Shown: positions 17,855-25,697, counted from the stretch's first letter. The stretch: 64,000 bases of DNA from JACMNW01 sp031406155 (GCA_031406155.1 JANOGW010000015.1:1-64000); one strand, 5' to 3'. Numbers and translations: made by a program. Notes: generated by a model from the letters alone, not told the origin.

Positions 17855-18376
17855 TCACCCCGCATCGATGACGCTTTCTATCTGCGCGATTGCCGCAGGT
17901 TTGTCCCACTTTGCGGGGCCAAAAATACGGGAAATTTCGCGCCCCTTACGGTCGATCAACAGCGTTGTCGGCAGGCCAAATGCGGCGAAGGCCAGTTGAA
18001 TCCTCAGATCTTCACCCCAATAGAGCCCAAGGTCGCGAATACCAATCTCGCTGTAAAAGCTCCGTGCCGCGTCAATCCCTTCTCTATCAATCGACATCGG
18101 CAAAACCAAGAAATCAGAGCCACCGAGTTTACGTTGCAAGGCATCAAGCGCAGGCATTTCTTCGCGGCAGGGCGGACACCATTTGGCCCAGATGTTCAGC
18201 AACACGACGCGGCCCACAAAGTCAGAAAGCAACAGGTCGCGCCCATTGCCGTCCTTGAACGGCGGCGAAAGCAACGGCACCGGATCATCGCCAAGCGTGA
18301 ACGGCGGGCGGGCAAAAGCGGGTTTGGCCATGAGGGCAAACACCAAGGTGGAGAGCAAAATGTCGCTTCTTTTCAT
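17855..18376 (-). CDS. TlpA-like periplasmic thioredoxin
   Basis: A 173-residue protein with signal peptide (cleavage near AFA-R, residue 22) and a thioredoxin domain with active site WCPPC in NIWAKWCPPCREEMPAL and cis-Pro GLPTTLLIDRKG. TlpA/ResA proteins reduce disulfides in apocytochromes or copper chaperones, which fits the many c-type cytochromes here. AGGAGACCGCT precedes the ATG. It is 62 bases downstream of the multicopper oxidase gene on the same strand. Confidence 0.88.
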   Translation of the reverse strand: MKRSDILLSTLVFALMAKPAFARPPFTLGDDPVPLLSPPFKDGNGRDLLLSDFVGRVVLLNIWAKWCPPCREEMPALDALQRKLGGSDFLVLPMSIDREGIDAARSFYSEIGIRDLGLYWGEDLRIQLAFAAFGLPTTLLIDRKGREISRIFGPAKWDKPAAIAQIESVIDAG

Positions 18377-18438
18377 AGCGGTCTCCTTTCGCCGAAGGGC
18401 CTGCCCGGGCGATGCCGGGCAGGCCCATTGCTTGGCGC

Positions 18439-19902
18439 TCAGGCTGAAACCGCAAACTCTGTCATCATGCCGGTCGACAGGTGCGGCATGTGGTGACAGT
18501 GCAGCATCCAGCGCGCTGCCTCGCCCGCGTCCAACGCTACGGTGACCTGCGTCATCGGCGGCACATAGACCGTGTCGCGCATCGCCCCGTTGATCGCCCG
18601 GCCGTTGATGTTCACCACCTGAAACGCATGGCCGTGCAGGTGCATCGGATGGCCCATCATCGACATGTTGTGAAACATCAACTCGACCCGCTCGCCGCTG
18701 ACAGCATCAATCGGCTTGTGCGTGTCCCAGGTCTGGCCATCAATCGTCCACAGATAGGGCTGCATCGAGCCTGCCAGCATGATCATGTGGCTACGGTCCA
18801 CCGGACGGGCGGCAAGCGGGTTCACTGCTTGCAGCAGCATTTCCTGCGCCATGTCGGTATCGAAGGCAGGCGCATCGGCCTCGCCCATGGCGTCGATCTT
18901 GTTGACCTGCGCGCCCGTGGTGGCAAGGATCAGGCCTGTGCGTTCGCGCGCGCCTTCGCGCAGGGCCAGCACCGGGAAAGCGCCATCGCCCGGCAGATCA
19001 ATCTCGATATCCAGCCGCTGCGCCATGGCCATGCCGAACCGCGTGCCGGGCATTGGCATAATCGCATGACCATCCACCGCCACCAGCCGCGCGGGCATGC
19101 CGGTGTCGATCCAGAACGTTGTGGCCGCAGCCGCGTTGACGATCCGCAACCGAACGCGTCCACCCTTTTCCACCGCGACAACCTGCGGGTCAGAAAGCGT
19201 GCGGTCATTGGCGAGATAGGCGTCGAAATTGAAATCGTTCAGGTCCATGGCCATGCCGCCCATCGCCATCCCGAACATATCGCCACCCGACATGTCCATG
19301 CCGGAATGGTCCATGCCAGCCACCCTGTCATCGCCCATAGCCGCCATATCGTGACCGGCCGTGCCACCGGTGATCTCGGCCAAGACTTCCTCGGCAGGAC
19401 GGAATGAAAAGTCATGCAGGAACATGACCACCTCTTGCCGGTCTGCCGCCACATCTGCAGCGGTGCGCACGATCAAAGGGGCGGCGAGAAGTTTCATCTC
19501 CTGCACCGGCACATGGCTGTGCATCCAATGCGTGCCGGGATTGGGCACGTAGTCATAGCTGCGCAGCTCGCCCGTTTTGAACAACGGCATCGGCAGGTTT
19601 GGCACCCCGTCCTGCGCGTTGGGTGGCAATTGGCCATGCCAATGGATGATGGTTTCAACATCGAGGCTGTTTGTCAGGTCCACGCGAAACTGCTGGCCCG
19701 GATCAAGGATCAGCCCTTGCCCGCCTTCCCCGTTGATCAGCCCGTAAACCGTGGCTGCCTTGCCATCAATTTCGAGCACGCGGGTGGCAGCAGTCAGGCT
19801 CAGCGGTGCGGATTGAGCGAACGCAGATCGCGGAAGCGCTGTCGCTGCAGCCATCGCTGCCGATGCGGCGATAAAGCCGCGACGTGTAAGATCCTGTGTC
19901 AT
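18439..19902 (-). CDS. Tat-exported multicopper oxidase with Met-rich insert
   Basis: A 487-residue periplasmic oxidase that would oxidise Cu(I) with reduction of oxygen. Tat leader TRRGFIAASAAMAAATALPR; copper ligand motifs HWHG and HSH in the N-terminal cupredoxin domain and HPMHLHGHAFQV and HCHHMPH in the C-terminal one. A Met/His-rich loop (about residues 185-225, with MDHSGMDMSGGDMFGMAM) resembles the CueO/PcoA copper-binding insert. ATG 19902 is chosen because TTTTGGAG lies six bases upstream and the leader starts there; the open frame beyond it to 20145 is antisense to the next gene. Confidence 0.92.
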   Translation of the reverse strand: MTQDLTRRGFIAASAAMAAATALPRSAFAQSAPLSLTAATRVLEIDGKAATVYGLINGEGGQGLILDPGQQFRVDLTNSLDVETIIHWHGQLPPNAQDGVPNLPMPLFKTGELRSYDYVPNPGTHWMHSHVPVQEMKLLAAPLIVRTAADVAADRQEVVMFLHDFSFRPAEEVLAEITGGTAGHDMAAMGDDRVAGMDHSGMDMSGGDMFGMAMGGMAMDLNDFNFDAYLANDRTLSDPQVVAVEKGGRVRLRIVNAAAATTFWIDTGMPARLVAVDGHAIMPMPGTRFGMAMAQRLDIEIDLPGDGAFPVLALREGARERTGLILATTGAQVNKIDAMGEADAPAFDTDMAQEMLLQAVNPLAARPVDRSHMIMLAGSMQPYLWTIDGQTWDTHKPIDAVSGERVELMFHNMSMMGHPMHLHGHAFQVVNINGRAINGAMRDTVYVPPMTQVTVALDAGEAARWMLHCHHMPHLSTGMMTEFAVSA

Positions 19903-19969
19903 GTTGATGCTCCAAAAGGCTTCAAAGAAGCCAACGCAAAAAATGCCTCGCAGGTTCCGCGAAGCGCGT

Positions 19970-20341
19970 TCAAGCGGCAGGAGGTGTGTCGGGAGGGCGT
20001 TGGGCCGGGCCTGGCTGGAACGACACCCAAACGGGACCCGCATCCATCGTCCAGCGTGCAAAGACGAAAACCACGAACCGCACTGAAAGCAAAGGCCCCT
20101 CGGCCCCGGCAAGGCTGGCACATAACATGGCACAAAGCGCGCCATTCATCCCGTCATGCAGGCCGCCGGAGTGGCGCATCTGGCCCTGCGCGTTAGCGGT
20201 GTGATGCTTCGTCATCGCAGGCGTTTCGGTCACTGCCGTCATGCCCGGATGCGGAAGGGTCAGCATGACAAACAACGCAAGCACGAGGCTTAGGCGAAGC
20301 AGCAGATGGCTGTCAGCAAGGCTTCGGTTATAACGCGGCAT
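19970..20341 (-). CDS. Small exported/membrane protein ahead of the multicopper oxidase
   Basis: A 123-residue protein: hydrophobic helix LLLRLSLVLALFVMLTL near the N-terminus, a His/Met-containing stretch (MTKHHTANAQGQMRHSGGLHDGMN), a second weak helix with CAMLCASLAG and a proline-rich end. It precedes the multicopper oxidase gene with a 67-base gap. It resembles the unnamed DUF2946-like proteins found with copper genes, but I cannot confirm the family. No clear ribosome site at ATG 20341. Confidence 0.5.
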   Translation of the reverse strand: MPRYNRSLADSHLLLRLSLVLALFVMLTLPHPGMTAVTETPAMTKHHTANAQGQMRHSGGLHDGMNGALCAMLCASLAGAEGPLLSVRFVVFVFARWTMDAGPVWVSFQPGPAQRPPDTPPAA

Positions 20342-20643
20342 GCAAGCGTGTTAGGCCGCGAACAGAGCCAGATCAAGTCACGTCTTGAAGTACGGCCATT
20401 CGGTATCACGAAAGTTGACGCCGTGCAGCGGATGATAGGCTGTAAGCCAAGCGCTGCTCCAACTGATGGTCATGCCGCCTACGGCGACAGCCCTCACAGA
20501 GGGCAAGACGCTCCATGGACTAAAAGTGTTGCAAATCAATGGCTTTGGCAGCACTTCATCATACCCGTCCGTACGAGCGCACCGATTTTTCAGGGGGGAC
20601 TCGTCAAACGTTGACTTGGCGTTGACAAGGATTTGGAATGACA
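20342..20643. other. Gap without a supported gene
   Basis: About 300 bases between the small exported protein and the tRNA terminator. Short open frames exist on both strands but none has a ribosome site or a recognisable product. It may contain the promoter for the leftward oxidase operon. Confidence 0.4.
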
Positions 20644-20668
20644 AAAGCCGAGCGTTTTGCTCGGCTTT
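20644..20668 (-). terminator. Terminator of the initiator tRNA locus
   Basis: Perfect 10-base stem AAAGCCGAGC / GCTCGGCTTT with a five-base loop, followed on the minus strand by TTTTG. It lies 27 bases past the CCA end of the tRNA fragment, in the position expected for the tRNA gene terminator. Confidence 0.75.
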
Positions 20669-20694
20669 GAAGTCTTTGATAAGACGTAGTTTTT

Positions 20695-20742
20695 TGGTTT
20701 CGGGGACAGGTTTTGAACCTGTGACCTTCAGGTTATGAGCCT
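20695..20742 (-). other. 3' fragment of initiator tRNA-Met (CAT): probable attachment site
   Basis: On the minus strand the sequence AGGCTCATAACCTGAAGGTC continues as an intact T arm (ACAGG, loop TTCAAAA, CCTGT), a 3' acceptor strand CCCCGAA and an encoded ACCA at 20695. This matches the 3' 48 bases of an alphaproteobacterial initiator tRNA, from the anticodon arm on. To the right of 20742 no D arm or 5' acceptor strand follows. A 3' tRNA fragment of this kind is what tyrosine integrases leave at one end of an integrated element; the intact tRNA is expected at the other end, outside the window. The integrase at 27451 is the likely agent. Confidence 0.75.
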
Positions 20743-20863
20743 ATGCCGTAAATTTCGCGAAATACAATAAAAACAGTCGCTTACACAACAAGCTTTTGAA
20801 ATCACGCAACAACTGTCCCTGGGATGAGCGACGTTTGCCGCGTTTCGACTGCACGATCCGCGC

Positions 20864-20901
20864 GAAACCGTCGTATCCCGGTTGAGGTGGCGTTGATGTG
20901 C
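20864..20901 (+). repeat. 38-base direct repeat, copy 1
   Basis: Shares GGTTGAGGTGGCGTTGATGT plus the next two bases exactly (20880-20901) and GAAACCG upstream at the same spacing with 21816-21853; about 33 of 38 positions agree. The two copies flank the Pr6Pr membrane protein gene. The surrounding 20743-21084 gap shows no other supported feature. Confidence 0.7.
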
Positions 20902-21084
20902 CCGACAAAGTGATCTGTCATAACTGCCACGATAATCGCACGCCACATTGACTTTTTAGGTCCAGTGCGGACATTGGTACTGATGATTGCAACGCACAGA
21001 AGCGACCTTTCCAACCAAAGTTTGCCGTCTACTCGTAGCGAACATTTCTAGTTAGCAGATTTGGCAGCTGATAAAGGGCACACA

Positions 21085-21699
21085 ATGCGCATCGAAACCG
21101 GGACCGCCCGCGCCGCGGCGGGGGTAATCGCATTTATTGGTTTGGTCGGGTTGTCTGTGCAACTTAGCGCGGTAATCGATCAAGTCGGGTCAGCTGCCGG
21201 GGCTATCTGGGTAATGCTGCGCTTCTTCACGATTTTGACCAACGTGATTGCGGCGGCGGTGTTCACTGGCATCGCTTTCGGTCAGCCTGCCTTCCGGTCT
21301 CAGAGCCTCTTGGGTTTGATGACGCTGTCGATATTGTTCGTCGGCGCGGTCTATGTTCTGCTCCTGAGGGGACTGGTCGAACTGAGTGGCGGAGCGGCAA
21401 CCGCCAACCTGATACTGCATTACTTCGTGCCTGGCTTGGCACTGTTGTTCTGGTTACTGTTTGCGCCAAAAGGCACGCTGAAATGGCGTGATCCGGTGCT
21501 TTGGGCCATCTACCCGCTCGCCTATTTCGCCTATGCGCTGGTGCGCGGCGCGTCGGACGGCAAATATCCCTATCCGTTCATGGACATTCCCAAGGTTGGC
21601 TGGACATCAGCCGTTACCACAGTTGCGATAATCTTGGTTGCTTACCTTTTGATCGGGACAGTTTTCGTCTGGTTCGGCCGCTTGTTGGACCCGACCTGA
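21085..21699 (+). CDS. Pr6Pr-family membrane protein
   Basis: A 204-residue protein with six hydrophobic segments and the family pattern HYFVPGLALLFWLLFAPKG and WRDPVLWAIYPLAYFAYALV followed by KYPYPFMD. AAAGGG lies seven bases before ATG 21085. Function unknown in bacteria. It is enclosed by two 38-base direct repeats (20864-20901 and 21816-21853), as if carried as a small cassette next to the tRNA attachment site. Confidence 0.78.
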   Translation: MRIETGTARAAAGVIAFIGLVGLSVQLSAVIDQVGSAAGAIWVMLRFFTILTNVIAAAVFTGIAFGQPAFRSQSLLGLMTLSILFVGAVYVLLLRGLVELSGGAATANLILHYFVPGLALLFWLLFAPKGTLKWRDPVLWAIYPLAYFAYALVRGASDGKYPYPFMDIPKVGWTSAVTTVAIILVAYLLIGTVFVWFGRLLDPT

Positions 21700-21760
21700 A
21701 GGGAAGCATAGCTGAAGGCATTAAACTTGAAGGGTCACACTTTCATCTGAGTCATTCTCG

Positions 21761-21808
21761 GGGTGGCGCGCCCTCACCAGATGACCGCCACCCTGCGCCA
21801 CCCCGCCA
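21761..21808 (+). repeat. 48-base direct repeat, copy 1
   Basis: Identical to 27329-27376 except one base. It begins GGGTGGCGCGCCCTCACCA and contains GGGTGGCG and CGCCACCC as an 8-base inverted pair. It marks the left edge of the 21.8-27.3 kb cargo cluster. Confidence 0.85.
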
Positions 21809-21815
21809 ACTGCAC

Positions 21816-21853
21816 GAAACCGCCGTCTGAAGGTTGAGGTGGCGTTGATGTGC
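21816..21853 (+). repeat. 38-base direct repeat, copy 2
   Basis: Partner of 20864-20901 with 22 exact bases at its right end. It starts eight bases after the 48-base repeat, forming a composite block at the left edge of the cargo cluster. From here to 22024 no gene is supported. Confidence 0.7.
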
Positions 21854-22024
21854 ACGCCAAGGATCATAATCTACAATCGTGCAGTCACTTTTTTCCAAAG
21901 CCTACGTCATCACATCAATCACGGGCCACCAGCGGGCATTGCAGCAGCCTGCTGGCACTTACGTCCGATTTCGTCGGCAAACAAAGCGAAACTGGTTCGC
22001 TCGGGAAGGGCCATCATGTGTGCA

Positions 22025-22558
22025 TCAAACGCCCGTTAGGTGGGAAGCGGCGGCCGTCTCTATCGCGCGCAATTTCTCCGCAACTGACTGCAATCTGGCT
22101 GACCGTTCATTCTGCCAAACCCTCTCTGACCAAAGCAGCAACCGACCGTCATCGATCACCAATCTCACGGCATGTTGCGAAATCGCATCTAAGTGATGTG
22201 CCAAGTTCACCGGCAACGACATGCGGCCATCCGGATCCAGACTCAGCCGAAGGTATCGATCCATAGCGATCAGAGCCATCCTAGCCCGGTCAACTTCCGC
22301 TTCGACGGCCAATAGTGCACCGAGGCCGCGCATGATCACATCTCCCACAGGCTCCCACGGCATGAGCTCTGCGTGGCTTCCTGGTTCGACCCGGGCCAAC
22401 AGCCCTATTGGTCGGTCACCTTGGGACCAACTCAATCGTGCTCTGGCCGAGGCTGGCAGCAGCAGGCGGGACTTGCTCGTCAGTGCCACGACCTCTGTCC
22501 ACGTCGACGTAGCCAACGTGGCGACAGGGTTCCAGTTGGGTGGTCTTCCAGATTTCAT
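22025..22558 (-). CDS. MraZ/AbrB-like DNA-binding protein
   Basis: A 177-residue protein built of two similar beta-hairpin (swapped-hairpin SpoVT-AbrB) units: LTSKSRLLLPASARARL near residue 26 and LSLDPDGRMSLPVNLAHHLD near residue 105, followed by IDDGRLLLWSERVW. The two-unit layout and the D-x-x-G-R-x-x-L-P pattern resemble MraZ. A C-terminal helix is rich in Arg and Glu. It diverges from the plus-strand operon beginning at 22725 and shares its promoter region, so a repressor of that operon is the natural guess. Confidence 0.6.
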   Translation of the reverse strand: MKSGRPPNWNPVATLATSTWTEVVALTSKSRLLLPASARARLSWSQGDRPIGLLARVEPGSHAELMPWEPVGDVIMRGLGALLAVEAEVDRARMALIAMDRYLRLSLDPDGRMSLPVNLAHHLDAISQHAVRLVIDDGRLLLWSERVWQNERSARLQSVAEKLRAIETAAASHLTGV

Positions 22559-22599
22559 GGGCCAAATTGGGAATATGTGTTACTTTGACTGCTAACAGG

Positions 22600-22642
22600 C
22601 TATCCACAGCTTATCCACTGGTTTCAGATAGATTTATTCACA
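22600..22642 (+). promoter_or_regulatory. Cluster of DnaA-box-like sites in the divergent promoter region
   Basis: Three sites lie within 43 bases: CTATCCACA (22600-22608), TTATCCACT (22611-22619) and TTATTCACA (22634-22642, exact match to TTATNCACA). They sit between the MraZ-like gene and the operon at 22725. TTTGACT just upstream could be a -35 element. The role may be DnaA- or stress-linked control rather than an origin. Confidence 0.4.
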
Positions 22643-22662
22643 TAAGTTCAGGAGGTATTCGC

Positions 22663-22734
22663 TTGCAGTGCCCGGCTCCGGGTGGCACTCTGAACAATTA
22701 TGGGATAATGTTCATGGGAAACCTATGCCAGTGA
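22663..22734 (+). CDS. Possible leader peptide overlapping the next start codon
   Basis: AGGAGG at 22650-22655 is the strongest ribosome site nearby and is placed seven bases before a TTG at 22663 that opens a 23-codon frame (LQCPAPGGTLNNYG...). Its TGA at 22732-22734 lies just inside the ATG-22725 gene, an arrangement that allows translational coupling. The peptide has no recognised relatives and may be only a ribosome entry device. Confidence 0.3.
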   Translation: MQCPAPGGTLNNYGIMFMGNLCQ

Positions 22735-23462
22735 CCATCAAGCACTTTGCGCCGCTGGACGTCCCGCAGGACCTAGTCTGTTGGACTCGCATGCAATCGG
22801 AGGCTGGCCAAAAGCTGGAAGAAATCATTGCCCGCAAAGAGATAGAGCGATGTGCAGGGAATGGCGTTTTCTTCTGGGGCGTAGGAAATGCGCCTGCAGT
22901 CGTAACATCTGGCTACGCTCGCCTCCAAATGCCGGTGCAAGTCGTCTTTTCTATTATGAAAGGGCGTCCGCGATCAGTGGATGCGGCACCACGCTCGATC
23001 CTCGTTTGGCGCAGTTATCTAGACATGTTCGGCGTAGAACGTGAGCTGCCACATCATGCGTTGATTACGAGTCGTGGCGAGACCGACGCGGGCGACAAAA
23101 GGCGCCACTATGCTTTGATTTGTTCTAGCAGCGCGCCGTTGCGCCTCGAGCATGGCGTTCGCTTCGATCCTACAGCGTATCGCAATGCTGGGGGCACTGG
23201 CGGTCCCGTGGGTTCCTCGCAGGTGACGGCGCTCTTGCAGCGTGCCGCGCCAACTAGTTCTGGTGACTATGAGGTAAATTTGACAGCCAACCTGTTTGGC
23301 AGCTATTGGGTGAAGCTAACCAATCCAGTTGTTTTGGAGGCAAAGGATGTCGAGCAGACCGCCAACGTTGCCTCATCCAAGGAGTGGTGTAGCCTAGTAA
23401 TGGGCCTGCGCAGGAGCGGCCAGCCCATCGCCCTCCCTGCACTGCAATCAAGTTTCTTCTGA
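22725..23462 (+). CDS. Unrecognised protein, member A of a family found twice in this cluster
   Basis: A 245-residue soluble protein. Key patterns in order: LEEIIARK at about residue 30, FFWGVGNAP at about 48, an HHALITSRG stretch near 108, RHYALICSS near 127, and GGTGGPVGSSQVTALL near 160. The order LEEIIARK...WG-x-G-N...(R)-(Y/F)-ALV/I...P...TG-x-x-GS also occurs in the protein at 25113-25697 and suggests common descent. ATG 22725 has GGGAA upstream and aligns with the start of that relative; GTG 22668 is an alternative. It heads an operon with the ImmA/IrrE peptidase (12-base gap) and the PIN-like gene. Function unknown. Confidence 0.6.
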   Translation: MPVTIKHFAPLDVPQDLVCWTRMQSEAGQKLEEIIARKEIERCAGNGVFFWGVGNAPAVVTSGYARLQMPVQVVFSIMKGRPRSVDAAPRSILVWRSYLDMFGVERELPHHALITSRGETDAGDKRRHYALICSSSAPLRLEHGVRFDPTAYRNAGGTGGPVGSSQVTALLQRAAPTSSGDYEVNLTANLFGSYWVKLTNPVVLEAKDVEQTANVASSKEWCSLVMGLRRSGQPIALPALQSSFF

Positions 23463-23473
23463 ATGAGACATAA

Positions 23474-24478
23474 GTGCCCTTGACGGAAAGCACCTCGACC
23501 AAGCTTCGGAAAGAATTGCGCCGGTCGGGGCTGAGTTCCGCAGCGATTGATGCTGCTTGGCCTCGATGGTGGAGCGACGATTTGTCGGAAAGTCCGTCTG
23601 CCAACGCTGAGCTTCGCTTTGCGCTGGCCCGCAAGCTAGGATTGGCTCCAAGGCCATTGCTTGGCGAGCGCGTGGAATTCGTCTGGAAGGACCGTGCCCG
23701 CTTCAAGCACCTTGGGGCTGAAACTGAGGCTGATCAGCAAGTGCTTAGTTCCTTTGCTATGTCTGTTGGCCGACTACTGACGAGGACGGCCCCATCGGGG
23801 AAAGGCTTCCACGGGATAAGTGCCGAGGAACTCCGTCAATCGATTCTCAAGTCATCACAGTACGTCGACCTCCGCACGCTGCTAGCCGCATGCTGGGGCT
23901 TGGGTGTACCGGTAGTCCACCTCCGAGTTTTCCCGCTAACAGTTAAAGCCATGCACGCGATGGTAACCGGCGTGGGCGATGTCGCGGCAATCATGCTCGG
24001 AAGGGATGCTAGTTACCCCGCTCCGCTGGCATTTACGCTTGCGCACGAGATTGGGCACATCGCGCTTGGGCACGTCCTCTCAGGGACAGCTCTGGTCGAG
24101 GTTGAGGATCCGGCTCAAGCGAAGGATCACGACCAAGAAGAACAGGCGGCAGATGCCTATGCCCTAACTCTTCTCACCGGCTCTCCGAGCCCAGAGATCA
24201 CTACGGAATTCGACAGGTACAACGCCCCCACCTTGGCAAATGCTGCAATCAAGGCAGGTCCACTTCACCGCATCGAGCCTGGTACGTTGGCACTGTTCGT
24301 TGGACACCTGCAGGGGAATTGGCCTGTGGTAATGACTGCTTTGCGAATGATCTACCCCCATCCTGTACAAATATGGAAGGCAGTGAATGCCCTTGCCTGT
24401 GAGGAGATCAACTGGGAGGCACTTGTGGACGACGATAAAGATTTTGTCCGAGCATTGCTAAATGCTGATGATGTCTAG
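23474..24478 (+). CDS. ImmA/IrrE-family metallopeptidase
   Basis: A 334-residue protein with the zinc motif HEIGH at residues 191-195 (AHEIGHIALGH) and a later acidic helix EEQAADAYALTLL, as in ImmA/IrrE peptidases, which cleave repressors to switch on mobile-element or stress genes. The N-terminal 100 residues are helical and do not show a clear HTH; a YVDLRTLLAACWGLGVPVVHL stretch precedes the peptidase as usual in the family. It begins with GTG at 23474 and overlaps the PIN-like gene by 17 bases. The divergent MraZ-like protein is a candidate substrate. Confidence 0.82.
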   Translation: MPLTESTSTKLRKELRRSGLSSAAIDAAWPRWWSDDLSESPSANAELRFALARKLGLAPRPLLGERVEFVWKDRARFKHLGAETEADQQVLSSFAMSVGRLLTRTAPSGKGFHGISAEELRQSILKSSQYVDLRTLLAACWGLGVPVVHLRVFPLTVKAMHAMVTGVGDVAAIMLGRDASYPAPLAFTLAHEIGHIALGHVLSGTALVEVEDPAQAKDHDQEEQAADAYALTLLTGSPSPEITTEFDRYNAPTLANAAIKAGPLHRIEPGTLALFVGHLQGNWPVVMTALRMIYPHPVQIWKAVNALACEEINWEALVDDDKDFVRALLNADDV

Positions 24479-25133
24479 CGGATATTACCTCGACAACGAT
24501 GTGATATTAAAGATGTGCTCATATGGGGTCGGCCCAGAACTGGTCTTTTTGAGTACCGTCGACGACCTCCCTCCTGCCATCCTAGCGTTGGCCCGTTTTA
24601 CCTTAAGGTCCCGCGTTGAACGTTCAAGGGTCTTATTAGAACCAAAAAGTGTATCTGCCCAACTGGAAGCGGTTTTAGTACAGGTTCGACTGCTAGAGCC
24701 AACCCGCGAAGAAATCGACATGGCCGCCGACCTCGAAGCTGCGGCGACGGCTGCAAACCTGTCATTTGATGCGGGCGAAAGCCAATTGGTTTCGATGCTG
24801 ATGGCTCGTGGCGGGCTTGGGTTCATCACAGGTGACAAACGAGCAGCCAAGGCTATGAGCGTTGTCCTTCCGAGGCTTGAGGGGCGCATGGTTTGCTTGG
24901 AGCAAGTAATACACTCCGTCGTCGTTCTTTTCGGCGTTGAGCCACTGCGCTCGTCCGTCTGCCGCGAAAAGGCCGCTGACCGCGCAGTTGCCAACTGTTT
25001 CCAGTGCTCTTTGCCCAATGTGGATGCTCTTTCCGTCTTACAAGGCCTTGAGAGCTACTCACGGGCGCTACGTTCTGAAACAGGCAGATTGCTCGTCGCT
25101 GGCTCTGGCATATCAAGTGCGGAAGTTGCGTAA
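24462..25133 (+). CDS. PIN-like nuclease-domain protein
   Basis: A 223-residue protein. The first strand reads YYLDNDVILKM (Asp 11 and 13), then FDAGESQLVSML (Asp 103, Glu 106) and GFITGDKRAAKAM (Asp 125), the spacing of acidic residues expected in PIN-fold metal-dependent RNases. Length exceeds small VapC toxins, with an additional C-terminal region containing four Cys residues. It is translationally coupled to the metallopeptidase, so it probably acts as effector controlled by that protease. Confidence 0.65.
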   Translation: MLMMSSGYYLDNDVILKMCSYGVGPELVFLSTVDDLPPAILALARFTLRSRVERSRVLLEPKSVSAQLEAVLVQVRLLEPTREEIDMAADLEAAATAANLSFDAGESQLVSMLMARGGLGFITGDKRAAKAMSVVLPRLEGRMVCLEQVIHSVVVLFGVEPLRSSVCREKAADRAVANCFQCSLPNVDALSVLQGLESYSRALRSETGRLLVAGSGISSAEVA

Positions 25134-25697
25134 GAACACCGCGTAGGGCGCGCGTAGAGTCGCAATGAGGCTAATTTTGCGTTCTCTTGGCCCTTGATCA
25201 TTCAAGAGCACTGGCTCGTCTAAGATTTCAAGGCACGCCTTGTCTACCTTTCCAGCAATGTACTTGCTGCCAATCCTTCCAGTGCTGGGACCTACAGGAA
25301 CCCGAGTTTGATCGAGAGGCAGTGCCATATCCACCTTTTTAAGATCTTCGATCACAAGAGCAAACCTAGAACCAAGGACCCGAATTTCGGGCGGGATTAC
25401 CATCCAGTTAGTGTTGTCCGGAGAGTACTCTGCAGCCGCGAGGGGCTCAGCAAAATGCCTAGAATTCATCTGTTCCATTACAAGATGGATCGGTGCGCCT
25501 TTGGCCTCGAACGCACCTGCGAAGGGTTGTACCATCGAACTGGGGTGACATGTATTCCCGCCGTAGCCCCACATCGCGAACCCAGCATCATCAATCTCTT
25601 TGGTCTTGCGAGCAATGATGTCATCTAGCCCTTCATTGGCATGCGTACCGACCTTCATAAATAAGACACCCGCCCCAGGCTTGAATATCTCGGTCAT
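25113..25697 (-). CDS. Unrecognised protein, member B of the family found twice in this cluster
   Basis: A 194-residue soluble protein sharing ordered patterns with member A: GLDDIIARK (about residue 22), FAMWGYGGN (about 40), SRFALVIEDL (about 108) and P-x-x-TGRIGSKYIAG (about 138). An extra block with CHPSSM follows the WG-GN pattern here. Its ATG overlaps the stop of the upstream methyltransferase-fold gene (ATGA), so it ends a three-gene minus-strand operon. It converges with the PIN-like gene with a 21-base overlap. Function unknown. Confidence 0.6.
   Translation of the reverse strand: MTEIFKPGAGVLFMKVGTHANEGLDDIIARKTKEIDDAGFAMWGYGGNTCHPSSMVQPFAGAFEAKGAPIHLVMEQMNSRHFAEPLAAAEYSPDNTNWMVIPPEIRVLGSRFALVIEDLKKVDMALPLDQTRVPVGPSTGRIGSKYIAGKVDKACLEILDEPVLLNDQGPRERKISLIATLRAPYAVFLRNFRT

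Noticed and set aside
18439..20145. Longer multicopper oxidase starting at 20145
   Set aside because: The extra 81 residues are antisense to the 19970-20341 gene, and the Tat leader with a proper ribosome site begins at 19902.
20695..20742. Complete tRNA gene
   Set aside because: No D arm or 5' acceptor strand can be found to the right of the anticodon arm; only the 3' half is present.
22600..22642. Plasmid-type replication origin
   Set aside because: DnaA-like boxes are few, there is no initiator gene or AT-rich unwinding region beside them, and they lie in a divergent promoter; kept only as a regulatory candidate.
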